From assembly GCF_036250065.1 (NCBI RefSeq), contig NZ_CP109199.1, positions 2,046,001-2,110,000 on the forward strand: 64,000 bases of DNA, in the 5' to 3' direction. The notes below the pieces were generated by a model that saw only the letters and a program-made list of their open reading frames with translations, was not told the DNA's origin and did no database searches. Within the stretch, counting starts at the first letter, position 1. Every line of letters begins with the position of its first letter. Source of the stretch: Micromonospora sp. NBC_01699. GTDB lineage: Bacteria > Actinomycetota > Actinomycetes > Mycobacteriales > Micromonosporaceae. Below are positions 43,765 through 52,585 of the stretch, in pieces. The translations under genes were made by a program, and so were the position numbers.

Positions 43765-44235
43765 TTACTGACCGGGCGTACGGTCGTCGATGCCGTACAC
43801 CAGCAGTTCGCGGACCCGCTCGGCGTCGAAGGTGGCGCCCGCGCGCTCCAGCAGCGTCGGGTCGTCGTCGATCGCGAACTCCGCCAGCACCTCGGTCTCC
43901 TCCGCCTGGATGTGCTGGGTGACGGCGTCGCCGAACTCCCGGAGCGCCTGCTCGAACTTCCGGCTGTCCGGGTCGCTCGACCGCAGCGTGTCCAGCCGCT
44001 CCTCGGCCGGGCCGAGGTCCGGCATCAGGGGCGCCGGTCCCGCCGCCCGGTCGGGCGAGGAGTCCGCGGCGACCAGCAGGGGGTAGACCCGCTCGGTGGC
44101 CCGCCGGTGCGCGGCCAGCCGGGCGGCGACCTCGTCCACCACCGCTACCCGGTCGACGGCGGTGTCCCGCAGTTGGTGGAGCAGTTTCTCCAGGACCCGA
44201 TGGTCCTGCTGGATCAGGCTTACCGCGTCGGTCAT
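43765..44235 (-). CDS. hemerythrin HHE-domain protein
   Basis: 156 residues from ATG 44235. Four-helix hemerythrin-like domain with the first ligands in DHRVLEKLLHQLRD (H and E), then RLAAHRRATERVYPLL and FGDAVTQHIQAEETEVL. The non-heme di-iron site of this family binds O2, NO or iron; actinobacterial HHE proteins protect against oxidative or nitrosative stress. It is divergent from the GH44 gene. A much longer frame on this strand, to 46911, is antisense to that gene and is not real. Confidence 0.85.
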   Translation of the reverse strand: MTDAVSLIQQDHRVLEKLLHQLRDTAVDRVAVVDEVAARLAAHRRATERVYPLLVAADSSPDRAAGPAPLMPDLGPAEERLDTLRSSDPDSRKFEQALREFGDAVTQHIQAEETEVLAEFAIDDDPTLLERAGATFDAERVRELLVYGIDDRTPGQ

Positions 44236-44496
44236 CGTCTCATCCTCCCGGAGCCCCGAACAGTGGCCGGGGCGGTGCCCGGATGGGGCGTACCCGTGGC
44301 CGGGTCGGGCCAAACGGCGGGTGCCGTCAAGCATCGATGCCCATCGTTGACCGGCGCGGTCGCGGGTCGGTAACGTGACCGCAGTCCGGGCTGGACGAAG
44401 CACATCGGGAGCGGTCGCGGCGGTCACGCCTGCCCGCACCCCGCCACCACCGTCCGCCGCGCCCGTACGGGCGCCGGAGTCTCCGGGAGTCCGCCC

Positions 44497-46746
44497 ATGC
44501 ACCACCGACCCGTCCCGCCGGTCGCCGTCGCCGGCCCGCTCGCAAAACCCGGGGCGGCCACCGCCACCCGACCGGCCCGCGTCGCCGGCCTGCTCGTCGC
44601 CACCCTGCTCACCACCACCGCCGGTCTGGTACCCGCCCGGCCCGCACCCGCCTACCTGGCGGGCCCGGTCGGCGCGAGTGCGGTCGGACCGGCGCTGGAG
44701 ATCGACATCGCCGCCGACCGACAGCCGATCAGCCCGTACATCTACGGGATGAACTTCGCCGACGAGGCGCTCGCGGCCGAGTTGGACCTTCCGGTACGCC
44801 GGTGGGGCGGCAACGCCACCACCCGCTACCACTACCGCCACGACACCACCAACCGCGCCTCGGACTGGTTCTTCGAGAACATCGCCGAGGCCAACGAGAA
44901 CCCGGACGCGCTGCCCGACGGATCGACCACCGACCGGTTCGTCGAGCAGGACCGGCGGACCGGCGGCGACACCGTTCTCACCGTGCCGCTGATCGGCTGG
45001 GCGCCGAAGGCCCGCGACGGCTCCTGCGGCTTCTCGGTGGCGAAGTACGGGGCGCAGCAGCGTACCGACGAGTGGCGGCCGGACTGCGGCAACGGGCTGC
45101 GGCCGGACGGCACTCCGGTCACCGGCAACGATCCGGGCGACACCAGTGTGCCGGTCGGTGCGGAGTACGTACGGGACTGGATCGGGCACCTGACCGACCG
45201 GTACGGCACCGCCGACGAGGGCGGGGTGAAGTTCTACAACCTGGACAACGAGCCGGACATCTGGCACTCCACCCACCGCGACGTGCACCCGCTCGGCGCC
45301 GGCTCGGTCGAGCTGCGGGACCGGGCGTACGAGATCGGCGCGGCGGTCAAGGCGGCCGATCCCGGCGCGGCCACCCTCGGGCCGGTCGGCTGGGGCTGGA
45401 GTTCGTGGGACTACTCCGGGCTGGACCAGGAGACCTGTGGGCGTACCGGGTGCTGGTCCGACCCGCCGGACCGGGCGGCCCGGGACGGCCTGCCGTTCAC
45501 CACCTGGTACCTGCGTGAGATGAAGCGGTATGAGGACGAGCACGACCAGCGGGTGCTGGACTACTTCGACATGCACTTCTACCCGCAGGCGTCCGGGGTC
45601 GCGTTCGGCAACGGCTCCGACCCGGCCACCAACGCGTTGCGGTTGCGGTCCACCCGCGCGCTCTGGGATCCGTCCTACCTCGACGAGAGCTGGATCAACA
45701 CCCAGGTACGGCTGGTGCCCCGGATGCGGGAGCTGGTGGCGGCGAACTATCCGGGTACGAAGACGGCGATCACCGAGTACAACTGGGGTGCGCTGGACCA
45801 CGTCAACGGTGCCCTGACCCAGGCCGACATCCTCGGCATCTTCGGCCGGGAGGGGCTCGACCTGGCCACCCTCTGGGCACCACCGTCGGCCGACCAGCCG
45901 GGCGCGTACGCGTTCCGGATGTACCGGAACTACGACGGCGCCGGCGGCCGGTTCGGCGACGTCGCGGTCCGCGCCGGCAGCGCCGACCGGGACCGCCTCT
46001 CGGTGTACGGGGCCGAGCGCTCCACCGACGGCGCGCTGACCGTGATGGTGGTCAACAAGAGCGGGGTGGAGCAGACGAGCAGCGTCTCGCTGCGCGGCCG
46101 GACCGCCCCACACGCCCGGGTCCACCAGTACGCGGCCACCGACCCGTCCTCGATCACGCGCCTGCCGGACCGGCCGATCCTGGTTCCGCCGCCGTCCGCC
46201 GGAGCACCGTCGGGCGTCTTCGAGCACACCTTCCCGGCCGACTCGGTGACCCTGTTCGTGATCGAGAAGCCGCCGCCGGCGGCCCTGCCCCGACTGGCCG
46301 TACGGCACCAGAACGTCGACTGGGCGCCGAACGACAACCAGCTCAAACCGGTGCTGCTGCTCGACAACACGGGGACCGTGCCGGTGGACCTGTCCCGGCT
46401 GACGCTGCGCTACTGGTTCACCCGCGACGGTGGAACCGTGCCGGTCAACGTCTGGTGCGACTGGGCGCAGGTCGACTGCGCGACGGTCACCCGGCGGGTG
46501 GTCCCGCTGGCGACGGCGCGTACCGGGGCGGACGGTTATCTGGAGGTGGGCTTCACGCCGGGGGCCGGCACGCTGGCCGTCGGCGCGGGCACCGGTCCGG
46601 TCAAGCTCCGGCTGGGCAAGGCCGACTGGGCGGCGTTCGCCGAGTCGGACGACCACAGTTGGTTGCCGGCGGCGCCCGGTTACGCGGCGAACCCGCGGGT
46701 GACGGTGTATCTCGACGGGGTCCGGGTCGCGGGCACGGAGCCCTGA
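44497..46746 (+). CDS. secreted GH44 endoglucanase/xyloglucanase with CBM3
   Basis: 749 residues from ATG 44497. An N-terminal signal region (about 1-52), a GH44 TIM barrel and beta-domain (about 65-590), and a C-terminal family-3 cellulose-binding module (about 600-749; QNVDWAPNDNQLKPVLLLDN, TLRYWFTRDGG). Catalytic residues fit E252 (FYNLDNEPDIW, acid/base) and E427 (AITEYNWGAL, nucleophile). GH44 enzymes cut beta-1,4-glucan, often xyloglucan, with retention. CBM3 targets crystalline cellulose, so the protein acts on plant cell walls with the mannanase at 24270. Monocistronic, divergent from the hemerythrin gene. Confidence 0.93.
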   Translation: MHHRPVPPVAVAGPLAKPGAATATRPARVAGLLVATLLTTTAGLVPARPAPAYLAGPVGASAVGPALEIDIAADRQPISPYIYGMNFADEALAAELDLPVRRWGGNATTRYHYRHDTTNRASDWFFENIAEANENPDALPDGSTTDRFVEQDRRTGGDTVLTVPLIGWAPKARDGSCGFSVAKYGAQQRTDEWRPDCGNGLRPDGTPVTGNDPGDTSVPVGAEYVRDWIGHLTDRYGTADEGGVKFYNLDNEPDIWHSTHRDVHPLGAGSVELRDRAYEIGAAVKAADPGAATLGPVGWGWSSWDYSGLDQETCGRTGCWSDPPDRAARDGLPFTTWYLREMKRYEDEHDQRVLDYFDMHFYPQASGVAFGNGSDPATNALRLRSTRALWDPSYLDESWINTQVRLVPRMRELVAANYPGTKTAITEYNWGALDHVNGALTQADILGIFGREGLDLATLWAPPSADQPGAYAFRMYRNYDGAGGRFGDVAVRAGSADRDRLSVYGAERSTDGALTVMVVNKSGVEQTSSVSLRGRTAPHARVHQYAATDPSSITRLPDRPILVPPPSAGAPSGVFEHTFPADSVTLFVIEKPPPAALPRLAVRHQNVDWAPNDNQLKPVLLLDNTGTVPVDLSRLTLRYWFTRDGGTVPVNVWCDWAQVDCATVTRRVVPLATARTGADGYLEVGFTPGAGTLAVGAGTGPVKLRLGKADWAAFAESDDHSWLPAAPGYAANPRVTVYLDGVRVAGTEP

Positions 46747-46879
46747 TCCGGCCGGTCTTCGCCCCTCGCTCGCGGCCCTGTTCGGCGGGGTGTGCGATAG
46801 CGCCACCGGGGCACGGCCGGACCCGAGGGACGGGCGGGTCCGGCGGGGTTGCCCCGGTGGCGGTACCGCGACTAAGTTA

Positions 46880-46893
46880 CCGAACAGTATCGG
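46880..46893. promoter_or_regulatory. CCGA-N6-TCGG inverted repeat before the SDR gene
   Basis: CCGAACAGTATCGG (46880-46893) is an imperfect dyad in GTTACCGAACAGTATCGG, 55 bp before the SDR start. Its look is that of TetR-type operators, but no such regulator is in the window. Low confidence. Confidence 0.3.
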
Positions 46894-46947
46894 ATGCGTT
46901 AGGGATGTCACAAGAGTGACAAACGACGATTCCTGGGAGAGTTGCGC

Positions 46948-47724
46948 ATGCCGGGGTTGTTCGCGGTCGAGGGCAAAACGGTGCTGGTCACCGGCGGGTC
47001 CCGGGGGATCGGGCTGATGATCGCGCGGGGCTTCGTCGAGGCCGGCGCCCGGGTGATCGTCTCCTCCCGCCGGGCCGACGTGTGCGACGAGGTGGCGCGG
47101 AGTCTGTCCGACTTCGGCAGGTGTGAGGCGATCCCGGCTGACCTGTCCAGTGCGGCGGGGGCGCTGCGTCTGGCCGAGGCGGTGTCGGCGCGGGTGCCCG
47201 CGCTCGACGTACTGGTGAACAACGCCGGGGCCACCTGGGGGGCGCCGCTGGAGGCGTACCCGGAGAGCGCGTTCGACAAGCTCTGGGCGATCAACGTCAA
47301 GGCGGTGTTCACGCTCACCACCGCGCTGCTGCCGGCGTTACGGGGTGCGGCGACGGTCGAGGACCCGGCCCGGGTCATCAACATCGGCTCGGTCGACGGC
47401 ATCCGGGTGCCGTCGATGGAGGTCTACGCCTACTCGGCGACCAAGGCGGCCGTGCACATGCTGACCCGGAGCCTGGCTCACCAACTGGCGCCCGAGCACA
47501 TCACCGTCAACGCCATCGCCCCCGGTCCGTTCGAGACCAAGATGTTGGCTTTCGCGTTGGATGACCCGAATACCCGGGCCACCATCGAGCACCAGGTGCC
47601 GCTGGGTCGGGTCGGCCGGCCCGACGACATGGCCGGGGCCGCGATCTACCTGGCGTCGCGGGCGGGCGCGTACCTGACCGGGGCGGTCATCCCGGTCGAC
47701 GGCGGGATCACCACCCACGGCTGA
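46948..47724 (+). CDS. short-chain dehydrogenase/reductase (SDR)
   Basis: 258 residues from ATG 46948 with GGGAGAG upstream. A classical SDR: nucleotide-binding TGGSRGIG, NNAGATWG, catalytic Ser (NIGSVDG), Tyr-x3-Lys (YAYSATKAA) and PGPFETKM. The Arg pair after strand 2 (SSRRAD) favours NADP(H). The family reduces or oxidises alcohols and ketones; the FabG-like closing motif VIPVDGGITTHG is present, but the substrate is unknown. Monocistronic; a hairpin separates it from SsgB. Confidence 0.92.
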   Translation: MPGLFAVEGKTVLVTGGSRGIGLMIARGFVEAGARVIVSSRRADVCDEVARSLSDFGRCEAIPADLSSAAGALRLAEAVSARVPALDVLVNNAGATWGAPLEAYPESAFDKLWAINVKAVFTLTTALLPALRGAATVEDPARVINIGSVDGIRVPSMEVYAYSATKAAVHMLTRSLAHQLAPEHITVNAIAPGPFETKMLAFALDDPNTRATIEHQVPLGRVGRPDDMAGAAIYLASRAGAYLTGAVIPVDGGITTHG

Positions 47725-47793
47725 GGCGCGTCGGTTCGCCGCCGTCGGGTCGGCGGTGACCGGCCGTCCGCGTACCGGATCGGGGTAGGTCGA

Positions 47794-47824
47794 CGCCGCG
47801 CGGACTCGGCAGGTCCGCGCGGCG
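47794..47824. terminator. 12-bp convergent hairpin terminator
   Basis: CGCCGCGCGGAC (47794-47805) pairs with 47813-47824 over 12 bp, loop TCGGCAG. It lies between the SDR stop and the SsgB stop. Confidence 0.8.
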
Positions 47825-47846
47825 CCGTTGTTGTCCCGTCCGCTGC

Positions 47847-48278
47847 TCAGCGACCGGCGAGGAGCCGGTTGACGGCGGCGTCCACGTCGAGGTGCTCGCT
47901 CTCCCGGCCCCGAGGCACGACCACGTAGGTCCGCCGAAGGAACCTGACCAGAACGCTGCGAGGCACCTCAAAAAGGGCATTCCCATCCGGTGAAGAAAGG
48001 GCAAGCGCGACGAAGTCCCCCCGCGGTGTGGCCCATGGCCATACCCGGACATCGCCAATTCCCGCGGGCTCGTCGAGCCCGGTGACCAATAGCTCTCGGG
48101 CGAAGGACCAACTGACCGCTTCGCCGCCGGCAGATTCGGCATGAAACAGGACATGGACCGCGTACGGGTCGGCTGGGTCGTAGCGCAGACTGGCACGCAC
48201 CGGCAGCGCGGTGGCATCAGGTGCGACGAGCCTTAACGACGTCTCGACCTCGACTGTCGTCGGTCGGATGACACTCAT
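47847..48278 (-). CDS. ssgB: SsgB-like sporulation and cell-division regulator
   Basis: 143 residues from ATG 48278. The SsgA-like protein (SALP) family, found only in morphologically complex actinobacteria: LRYDPADPYAVHVLFHAESA, then WSFARELLVTGLDEPAGIGD and VRVWPW, PRGDFVALALSSPDGNALFE. In Streptomyces, SsgB recruits FtsZ at future sporulation septa. The paralogue closest to SsgB is inferred from length and the shared motifs, not from alignment. It suggests a sporulating organism. Confidence 0.88.
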   Translation of the reverse strand: MSVIRPTTVEVETSLRLVAPDATALPVRASLRYDPADPYAVHVLFHAESAGGEAVSWSFARELLVTGLDEPAGIGDVRVWPWATPRGDFVALALSSPDGNALFEVPRSVLVRFLRRTYVVVPRGRESEHLDVDAAVNRLLAGR

Positions 48279-48660
48279 GGACGTTCTCCCCCCGGCACCG
48301 CTGCGGGGCGTACGTGCCCCGCTTTTCCCATCCTCAGGTGATGAACCTGGTTACGCTCCGCCATACGCTGATCTCACCCAGTAGTGGGAAGAGGGTCCCC
48401 GAACGCCGCTCGAAATCGAAAATTTAGGTAGGATGTCCAGTTCTACCCAGGTCTCTGATCCCACCCGGCGTCGGGTGGTTCACACGTCGACTCACTCCGG
48501 TAACGTCCAGTCGTCCTGTTGAGTGACGGGCCGGACCGACACTGACGGGCGAAACGGTCTTGAAATGCTCCTTAATGGAGCAATGGCCAGAGTGACGGCG
48601 ACCACGGTGCCGCCGGTCGAGCACGGGGGGACACTGGTGGTCGAGGAGCGGAGGAACCAC
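48279..48660. other. 382-bp divergent spacer
   Basis: Spacer between ssgB and the PGPGW gene. A 6-bp hairpin TGCTCC-TTAAT-GGAGCA (48566-48582) lies about 80 bp before the latter. An open frame from 48523 runs into the PGPGW gene but lacks a ribosome site. The segment 48400-48440 is AT-rich (GAAATCGAAAATTTAGGTAGGAT) and probably carries a promoter. Confidence 0.5.
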
Positions 48661-49143
48661 GTGCCCGACGACGAGCGCGTCGCCCACGAGAGCCAGCCAC
48701 GGCCGGTGGACGGCGACTCCCTGCTGGCGGAGCGGGATCGGCCTCCCTCGGGTCTCCGGCAGCGGGTGCTGACCGCCCTGGAGATCATTCGGGCCAACCC
48801 CACCGGCCGGATAGCGCTGAAGATCATCGTTGCGGTGGTCGGGGCGATCGTGGTGCTCGTCGGCCTGGCCCTCATCCCGCTGCCCGGACCGGGCTGGCTC
48901 CTGGTGATCGCCGGCCTGGGCGTCTGGGCGGTCGAATACCACTGGGCCCGTCGGCTGCTCACCTTCACCCGGCGCAACGTGCAGCTCTGGACCCGCTGGG
49001 CGACCCGCCAGTCCTGGCCCGTACGCCTCCTGCTCGGTACGGTCGGCCTGGTCTTCGTCAGCGTCGTCGTCTGGCTGTCGTTGAAGTACAGCGTCGGCAT
49101 CGACCTCGTCGCGGAGGCGCGCCGCTACCTCGCGAGCGACTGA
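48661..49143 (+). CDS. PGPGW-motif transmembrane protein
   Basis: 160 residues from GTG 48661 with GGAGG six bases upstream. A hydrophilic start is followed by ALKIIVAVVGAIVVLVGLAL and IPLPGPGWLLVIAGLGVWAV, holding the signature P-G-P-G-W of this actinobacterial family (TIGR02611-like), then a third hydrophobic segment (LLLGTVGLVFVSVVVWLSL). The Arg-rich loop EYHWARRLLTFTRR lies between. A role for the family is not established. The tRNA gene follows 50 bp on. Confidence 0.85.
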   Translation: MPDDERVAHESQPRPVDGDSLLAERDRPPSGLRQRVLTALEIIRANPTGRIALKIIVAVVGAIVVLVGLALIPLPGPGWLLVIAGLGVWAVEYHWARRLLTFTRRNVQLWTRWATRQSWPVRLLLGTVGLVFVSVVVWLSLKYSVGIDLVAEARRYLASD

Positions 49144-49193
49144 CCCCGAAGATGCGCGGTGCCGACCGGATCAGGTACAGTCATGCGCGCTGA

Positions 49194-49265
49194 GGGCGAT
49201 TAGCTCAGTGGGAGAGCGCTTCGTTCACACCGAAGAGGTCGCTGGTTCGATACCAGCATCGCCCA
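49194..49265 (+). tRNA. tRNA-Val(CAC)
   Basis: A complete cloverleaf of 72 nt: acceptor GGGCGAT/ATCGCCC, D-arm GCTC-AGTGGGA-GAGC, anticodon stem CTTCG/CGAAG with loop TTCACAC (anticodon CAC), variable loop, T-arm CTGGT-TCGATAC-CAG region. Discriminator A; the 3' CCA is not encoded (ACCC follows). Three non-syntenic genes that follow may reflect integration at its 3' end. Confidence 0.97.
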
Positions 49266-49283
49266 CCCTCTGTATAGCAAGGT

Positions 49284-49316
49284 CAGGCCCTGGATGCGAG
49301 AAGCATCCGGGGCCTG
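49284..49316 (+). terminator. terminator of the tRNA gene
   Basis: A 14-bp stem with one T-G pair (49284-49297 / 49303-49316, CAGGCCCTGGATGC), loop GAGAA, then TTCT. It starts 19 nt after the tRNA. Confidence 0.85.
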
Positions 49317-49321
49317 TTCTC

Positions 49322-49627
49322 GATCTACATCCGGTCCGTGGAGTTGCTGGAGAGTTACCGGTCCGATCTGGCGCCTGCTCGGCCCGCTGCCATGTCCCAC
49401 TCTCTTCGGCGCTGTCCATACGACTGACGCAGGGATCGCCGGGACGGGCGGTGCGGCGACGCGACCAGCCATCAGGTCCGGGCACAAGCAGATAGGTCCG
49501 AAGATCGTCGAAGCCCATGAGGCCGAGGTCGAACAGAAGACGATCGCCGACGGCCTACTGCTGCTTGACCTGCGGCAACACACCGCCATCTCGTGGTAGA
49601 ACGCTACGGATCCGCTACGATCCGGGC
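49322..49627 (+). other. probable gene remnant downstream of the tRNA
   Basis: An open frame through 49294-49599 has no ribosome site, but its last ~45 codons look protein-like (IGPKIVEAHEAEVEQKTIAD, then GLLLLDLRQHTAISW), ending in TAG at 49597-49599. GC content is lower than in surrounding genes. It may be the eroded 3' end of a gene brought in with the toxin-antitoxin pair. I do not recognise a family. Confidence 0.3.
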
Positions 49628-50044
49628 ATGACCGCAGCGCACGCGCACGAGTACGAGGTGCCCGAGCACGCCCCCGCCCCTGTCGAGGCTGTCGACCGCG
49701 CCGTGGACGGACAGGTCGTCTACCTCACCCGCGCTGGGCAGCGCGTCGCCGCCGTCGTCCCACCCGAACAAGCCGCCGACCGGCAAGCCGTTGACGCTGT
49801 CGTTCAGGTCGTTACGGACCTCATCAGGTTAGACCCGCAACGCGCGCGGATTACGATTCTCACCCTGCTCCGGTCCGTCCCGGCACCGTCGACAGCCACC
49901 CAGCAGGAGATCCGCGAAGAGCTGATCGACTTCTTGGACGACATCGACAGCGCCCCCCGCATGCGTGAAGTTCTCGAACGGGTCCGCTCCGGGCGGGCCG
50001 AAACCGTCCCCATGGAACAGGTTGAGGCAGGGCTTGACCTGTGA
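49628..50044 (+). CDS. Phd/YefM-like antitoxin
   Basis: 138 residues from ATG 49628. The segment VDGQVVYLTRAGQRVAAVVP is the Phd/YefM N-terminal DNA-binding strand-helix pattern (normally near residues 20-45). The C-terminal half is acidic and helical (TQQEIREELIDFLDDIDSAP), unusually long for the ~85-residue antitoxin family, and would bind the toxin. Its stop overlaps the toxin start (GTGA). With the toxin broken, this antitoxin is probably an orphan now. Confidence 0.8.
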   Translation: MTAAHAHEYEVPEHAPAPVEAVDRAVDGQVVYLTRAGQRVAAVVPPEQAADRQAVDAVVQVVTDLIRLDPQRARITILTLLRSVPAPSTATQQEIREELIDFLDDIDSAPRMREVLERVRSGRAETVPMEQVEAGLDL

Positions 50045-50291
50045 CCTGGACGATCGAGATTGAGCAAACAGCAGCCAAACAGCTTTCCAACCTCGACAAA
50101 CCAATCCGGGTACGTGTTACCGCGGCGATCAAGAAACTCGCCGATGATCCGCACCCACCCGGTTCCCGTCTGGTTATCACTGAGGGTACTGGCGCATTCG
50201 GGTCGGGGACTACCGGGTCAAGTACGACCTTGATGACGGGCGGGTAGTCGTTACCGTCGTGGAGGTCGTGCACCGCTCCAAGGCGTACTGA
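50041..50291 (+). pseudogene. frameshifted RelE-family toxin
   Basis: The GTG 50041 frame encodes RelE-type sequence (WTIEIEQTAAKQLSNLDKPI, AAIKKLADDPHPPGSRLV), but ends early at TAG 50245-50247 after TGAFGSGTTG. The next frame carries the true continuation from 50199 to TGA 50289-50291: RVGDYRVKYDLDDGRVVVTV, then EVVHRSKAY, the conserved RelE C-terminus. A deletion near 50199 explains it: one base at least, or seven if two residues of the usual R-x-R-V-G-D-Y are also missing. The catalytic C-terminal residues are lost, so this toxin should be inactive. Confidence 0.9.
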
Positions 50292-50394
50292 CCGCGGCCG
50301 GTCGTCTGTCGACTCGACACCACCGGCTGCTGCCCGTACACCGGATGCGTCGGCGTGGCCGCTGGTCCGGGCGTGGCTGCGCGCCATTCCTAAC

Positions 50395-51066
50395 ATGGCG
50401 AAGATGGACATCAACCTGGCTGAAGAACTGCTCCTGATCGGCTACGGGGATGACGGGTCGCCCGCTGCGGACTCGTCCTGGCTGGACTACGGACTGGCTG
50501 GCGCGGTGCTGGTCGAGTTGGCGATCGCCGGCCGGTTGTCCCCGGTCGACGGCGTGCTGCGGGTGCTCGACCCGACGCCCACCGGAGACCCGGTCGTCGA
50601 CCGGGGGCTGGCCGAGATCGTCGGGTCCCGGACCGAGTTGTCGGCCCTGAACTGGGTCAACCGGCTGCGTGAGTGGGTACGCGACGCGGTGCTCGACCGG
50701 CTCGTCGAACGTGGCCTGCTGCGGCGTACGGAGCAGCGGGTGCTGTGGGTCTTCCCGACCACCCGGTTCCCGTCGGGCTCGGACGGGCAGCCGGCCGCCG
50801 AACTCGACGCCCGCCACCGGCTGCTGCGCGCCCTGGACGGCGCCACCCCGCCCGACCCCCGGACCCACGCGCTCTGGGCGCTGGTCTGTGGCACCGGACT
50901 GGTCGCGTCGGCCTTCCCCGGCCGCGCACCGGACGAGGTGAAGCGGCGGCTCGACGCGCTCGGTGAGCCGCAGTGGGCCGACCGGGCGGTACGCGACGCG
51001 CTCGCCGAACTGGAGATCGCGCTGACGACCACCACCACCGTGACGATCATCGGCGGGGGCAGCTGA
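50395..51066 (+). CDS. GOLPH3/VPS74-like (GPP34) protein
   Basis: 223 residues from ATG 50395. The helical GPP34 domain: INLAEELLLIGYGDDGSP, LDYGLAGAVLVELAIAGRLS, LVERGLLRRTEQRVLWVFPT. Eukaryotic GOLPH3 binds phosphatidylinositol 4-phosphate; the bacterial version, common in actinobacteria, has no settled role, but membrane or lipid association is likely. The C-terminus is RAVRDALAELEIALTTTTTV. It is the first of two tandem plus-strand genes with separate ribosome sites. Confidence 0.9.
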   Translation: MAKMDINLAEELLLIGYGDDGSPAADSSWLDYGLAGAVLVELAIAGRLSPVDGVLRVLDPTPTGDPVVDRGLAEIVGSRTELSALNWVNRLREWVRDAVLDRLVERGLLRRTEQRVLWVFPTTRFPSGSDGQPAAELDARHRLLRALDGATPPDPRTHALWALVCGTGLVASAFPGRAPDEVKRRLDALGEPQWADRAVRDALAELEIALTTTTTVTIIGGGS

Positions 51067-51207
51067 TCACCCGCCCGCTCGGAAGTGGGCGTACGGTCGC
51101 CCGGGCGGCACCCGTCGACCGTACGGGCCGGCGGGTCCGTACGGCCGGTGGTTTTAGGCTCGTCCACGGCGGGCATCTGCCGGCCACGGGCAGCGAGGAG
51201 AGACGAC

Positions 51208-51675
51208 ATGACCACCCCTGATGGATCGGCCGAGACGGACGTCTGGTTCCCCCACGACGAGGGCCAACTGTCGGCCGACGACACGCTGGAGGACCGCGGG
51301 CTCGACGACGCCCTGGACGAGGGCTACTCCCCGCCGGAGAACTACCGGGGCTCGACCGCCTTCGGCGTGACCGCCGAGGAGGCCGGCATCGGCGAGTCGC
51401 TCGACCAGCGGATCGTCCAGGAGGTCCCGGAGCAGGCGACGCCGTGGGAGAGCCCGCTGCTCCCGACCGACCTCGACGAGGACGCGCTGTCCCGCGAGGC
51501 CGACGAGTTCCTCGACGCGGACGAGGTCGGTGACCTGCGCGCCGGTCGGCTGGTCGCACCCGACCAGGGGCTGGGGCCGGACGAGGAGGCCGACTCGATC
51601 GGCAATGACGTCGGCATCGACGGTGGCGGCGCGTCGGCCGAGGAGGCCGCCATGCACATCGTCGAGTTCCCCTGA
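51208..51675 (+). CDS. DUF5709-family protein
   Basis: 155 residues from ATG 51208 after GAGGAGAG. Very acidic, no membrane segment: DEGQLSADDTLEDRGLDDAL, EGYSPPENYRGSTAFG, then GESLDQRIVQEVPEQ and the closing HIVEFP. These are the hallmarks of the actinobacterial DUF5709 family, of unknown function. Codon use matches the neighbours. Confidence 0.85.
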   Translation: MTTPDGSAETDVWFPHDEGQLSADDTLEDRGLDDALDEGYSPPENYRGSTAFGVTAEEAGIGESLDQRIVQEVPEQATPWESPLLPTDLDEDALSREADEFLDADEVGDLRAGRLVAPDQGLGPDEEADSIGNDVGIDGGGASAEEAAMHIVEFP

Positions 51676-51742
51676 CCGACCGTCGCGGCGCTACCGGTCC
51701 GCCGTAACCCGGTCGGCCCGCTTCCGTACCCGTACCGGGCGG

Positions 51743-52507
51743 TTATGCGGCCCGGTGGTCGTCGTGGCGGGCGTGGGCCGGGCCGGGGTGGGCGCGGACG
51801 AGGCGCAGCGGCGGGACCGGGGCGGCGGTCTCGTCGGCGTCGAAGCTGACCCGCCAGCGGGACGGGCCGGACCGGCGTCGCTGCGGCGGCTCGCCGGGAT
51901 CCAGCGCCGGCCGGGTCAGGGCGAGGATGATCAGGTAGCCGGCCAGGATGAAGCCGTGGCTGAGGATCCGGCTGAGGTCGACCCGTCCGACGATCATGTC
52001 GTTCGCGGAGAGCAGGGTGAGCACCGCGACGAAGGCGGTGAGCGTGGGCAGGATCCCGGTCGGCCGGGTACGGCGCAGCGCGATCCACGCGAAGCCGGCG
52101 CCGATCGCCACGTTCCAGGCGGCCGACTCGTGCCAGAGATGGTTCGGTGGCACGGTGGTGCCGCTGAGGTCATGCAGGTGCTGGGTGCCCGCGATGCCGG
52201 CGATCTGCGCCGAGCCGAGCACGAACTGCACCGCGCCGAGTACGCCGAGCAGCGTACGCAGCGCGATGGCGAGTCGGAACCGGCCCGGTCCGGGCGCCGC
52301 CGCGAGCAGCCGCTCGTCGATTTCGGGACCGGCGCCGACCAGACTGGTCCGGGCGAGCCGGGTCACCGAAGCGGCAGAATCCACCCAAGACTGGCATTCC
52401 TGGCATTTTCCGAGATGCGCCTCGACGGCGTGCCGCTCGGCGGGGTCGTCCTCGCCGTCCAGCCACGCCGAGAGCGTCTCCCGATACTGTTCACACCCCA
52501 CACCCAT
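51743..52507 (-). CDS. zinc-finger anti-sigma factor with a membrane domain
   Basis: 254 residues from ATG 52507. The N-terminal zf-HC2 (ZAS) domain has C5, then H36-x3-C40-x2-C43 (AVEAHLGKCQECQSW), which binds zinc and holds the cognate ECF factor. The C-terminal half has about six hydrophobic segments (LRTLLGVLGAVQFVLGSAQI, WNVAIGAGFAWIALR, ILPTLTAFVAVLTLLS and others). Unusually it is divergent from its presumed sigma factor, 78 bp away, rather than downstream of it. A long frame extending upstream is antisense. Confidence 0.88.
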   Translation of the reverse strand: MGVGCEQYRETLSAWLDGEDDPAERHAVEAHLGKCQECQSWVDSAASVTRLARTSLVGAGPEIDERLLAAAPGPGRFRLAIALRTLLGVLGAVQFVLGSAQIAGIAGTQHLHDLSGTTVPPNHLWHESAAWNVAIGAGFAWIALRRTRPTGILPTLTAFVAVLTLLSANDMIVGRVDLSRILSHGFILAGYLIILALTRPALDPGEPPQRRRSGPSRWRVSFDADETAAPVPPLRLVRAHPGPAHARHDDHRAA

Positions 52508-52585
52508 ATTGTCGGTCCCCGGATCCGTCGAGTTCCCATGGACTGCCGCAACCCTAACCGCGGGGCCACAGGTTAACCTTCCACC

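Noticed and set aside
44236-46911. Minus-strand extension of the hemerythrin frame to 1048 codons
   Set aside because: Antisense to the GH44 gene; the domain and ribosome site fix the hemerythrin start at 44235.
49194-49627. Integrative element attached to tRNA-Val
   Set aside because: No integrase, no repeat of the tRNA 3' end and no second boundary visible in the window.
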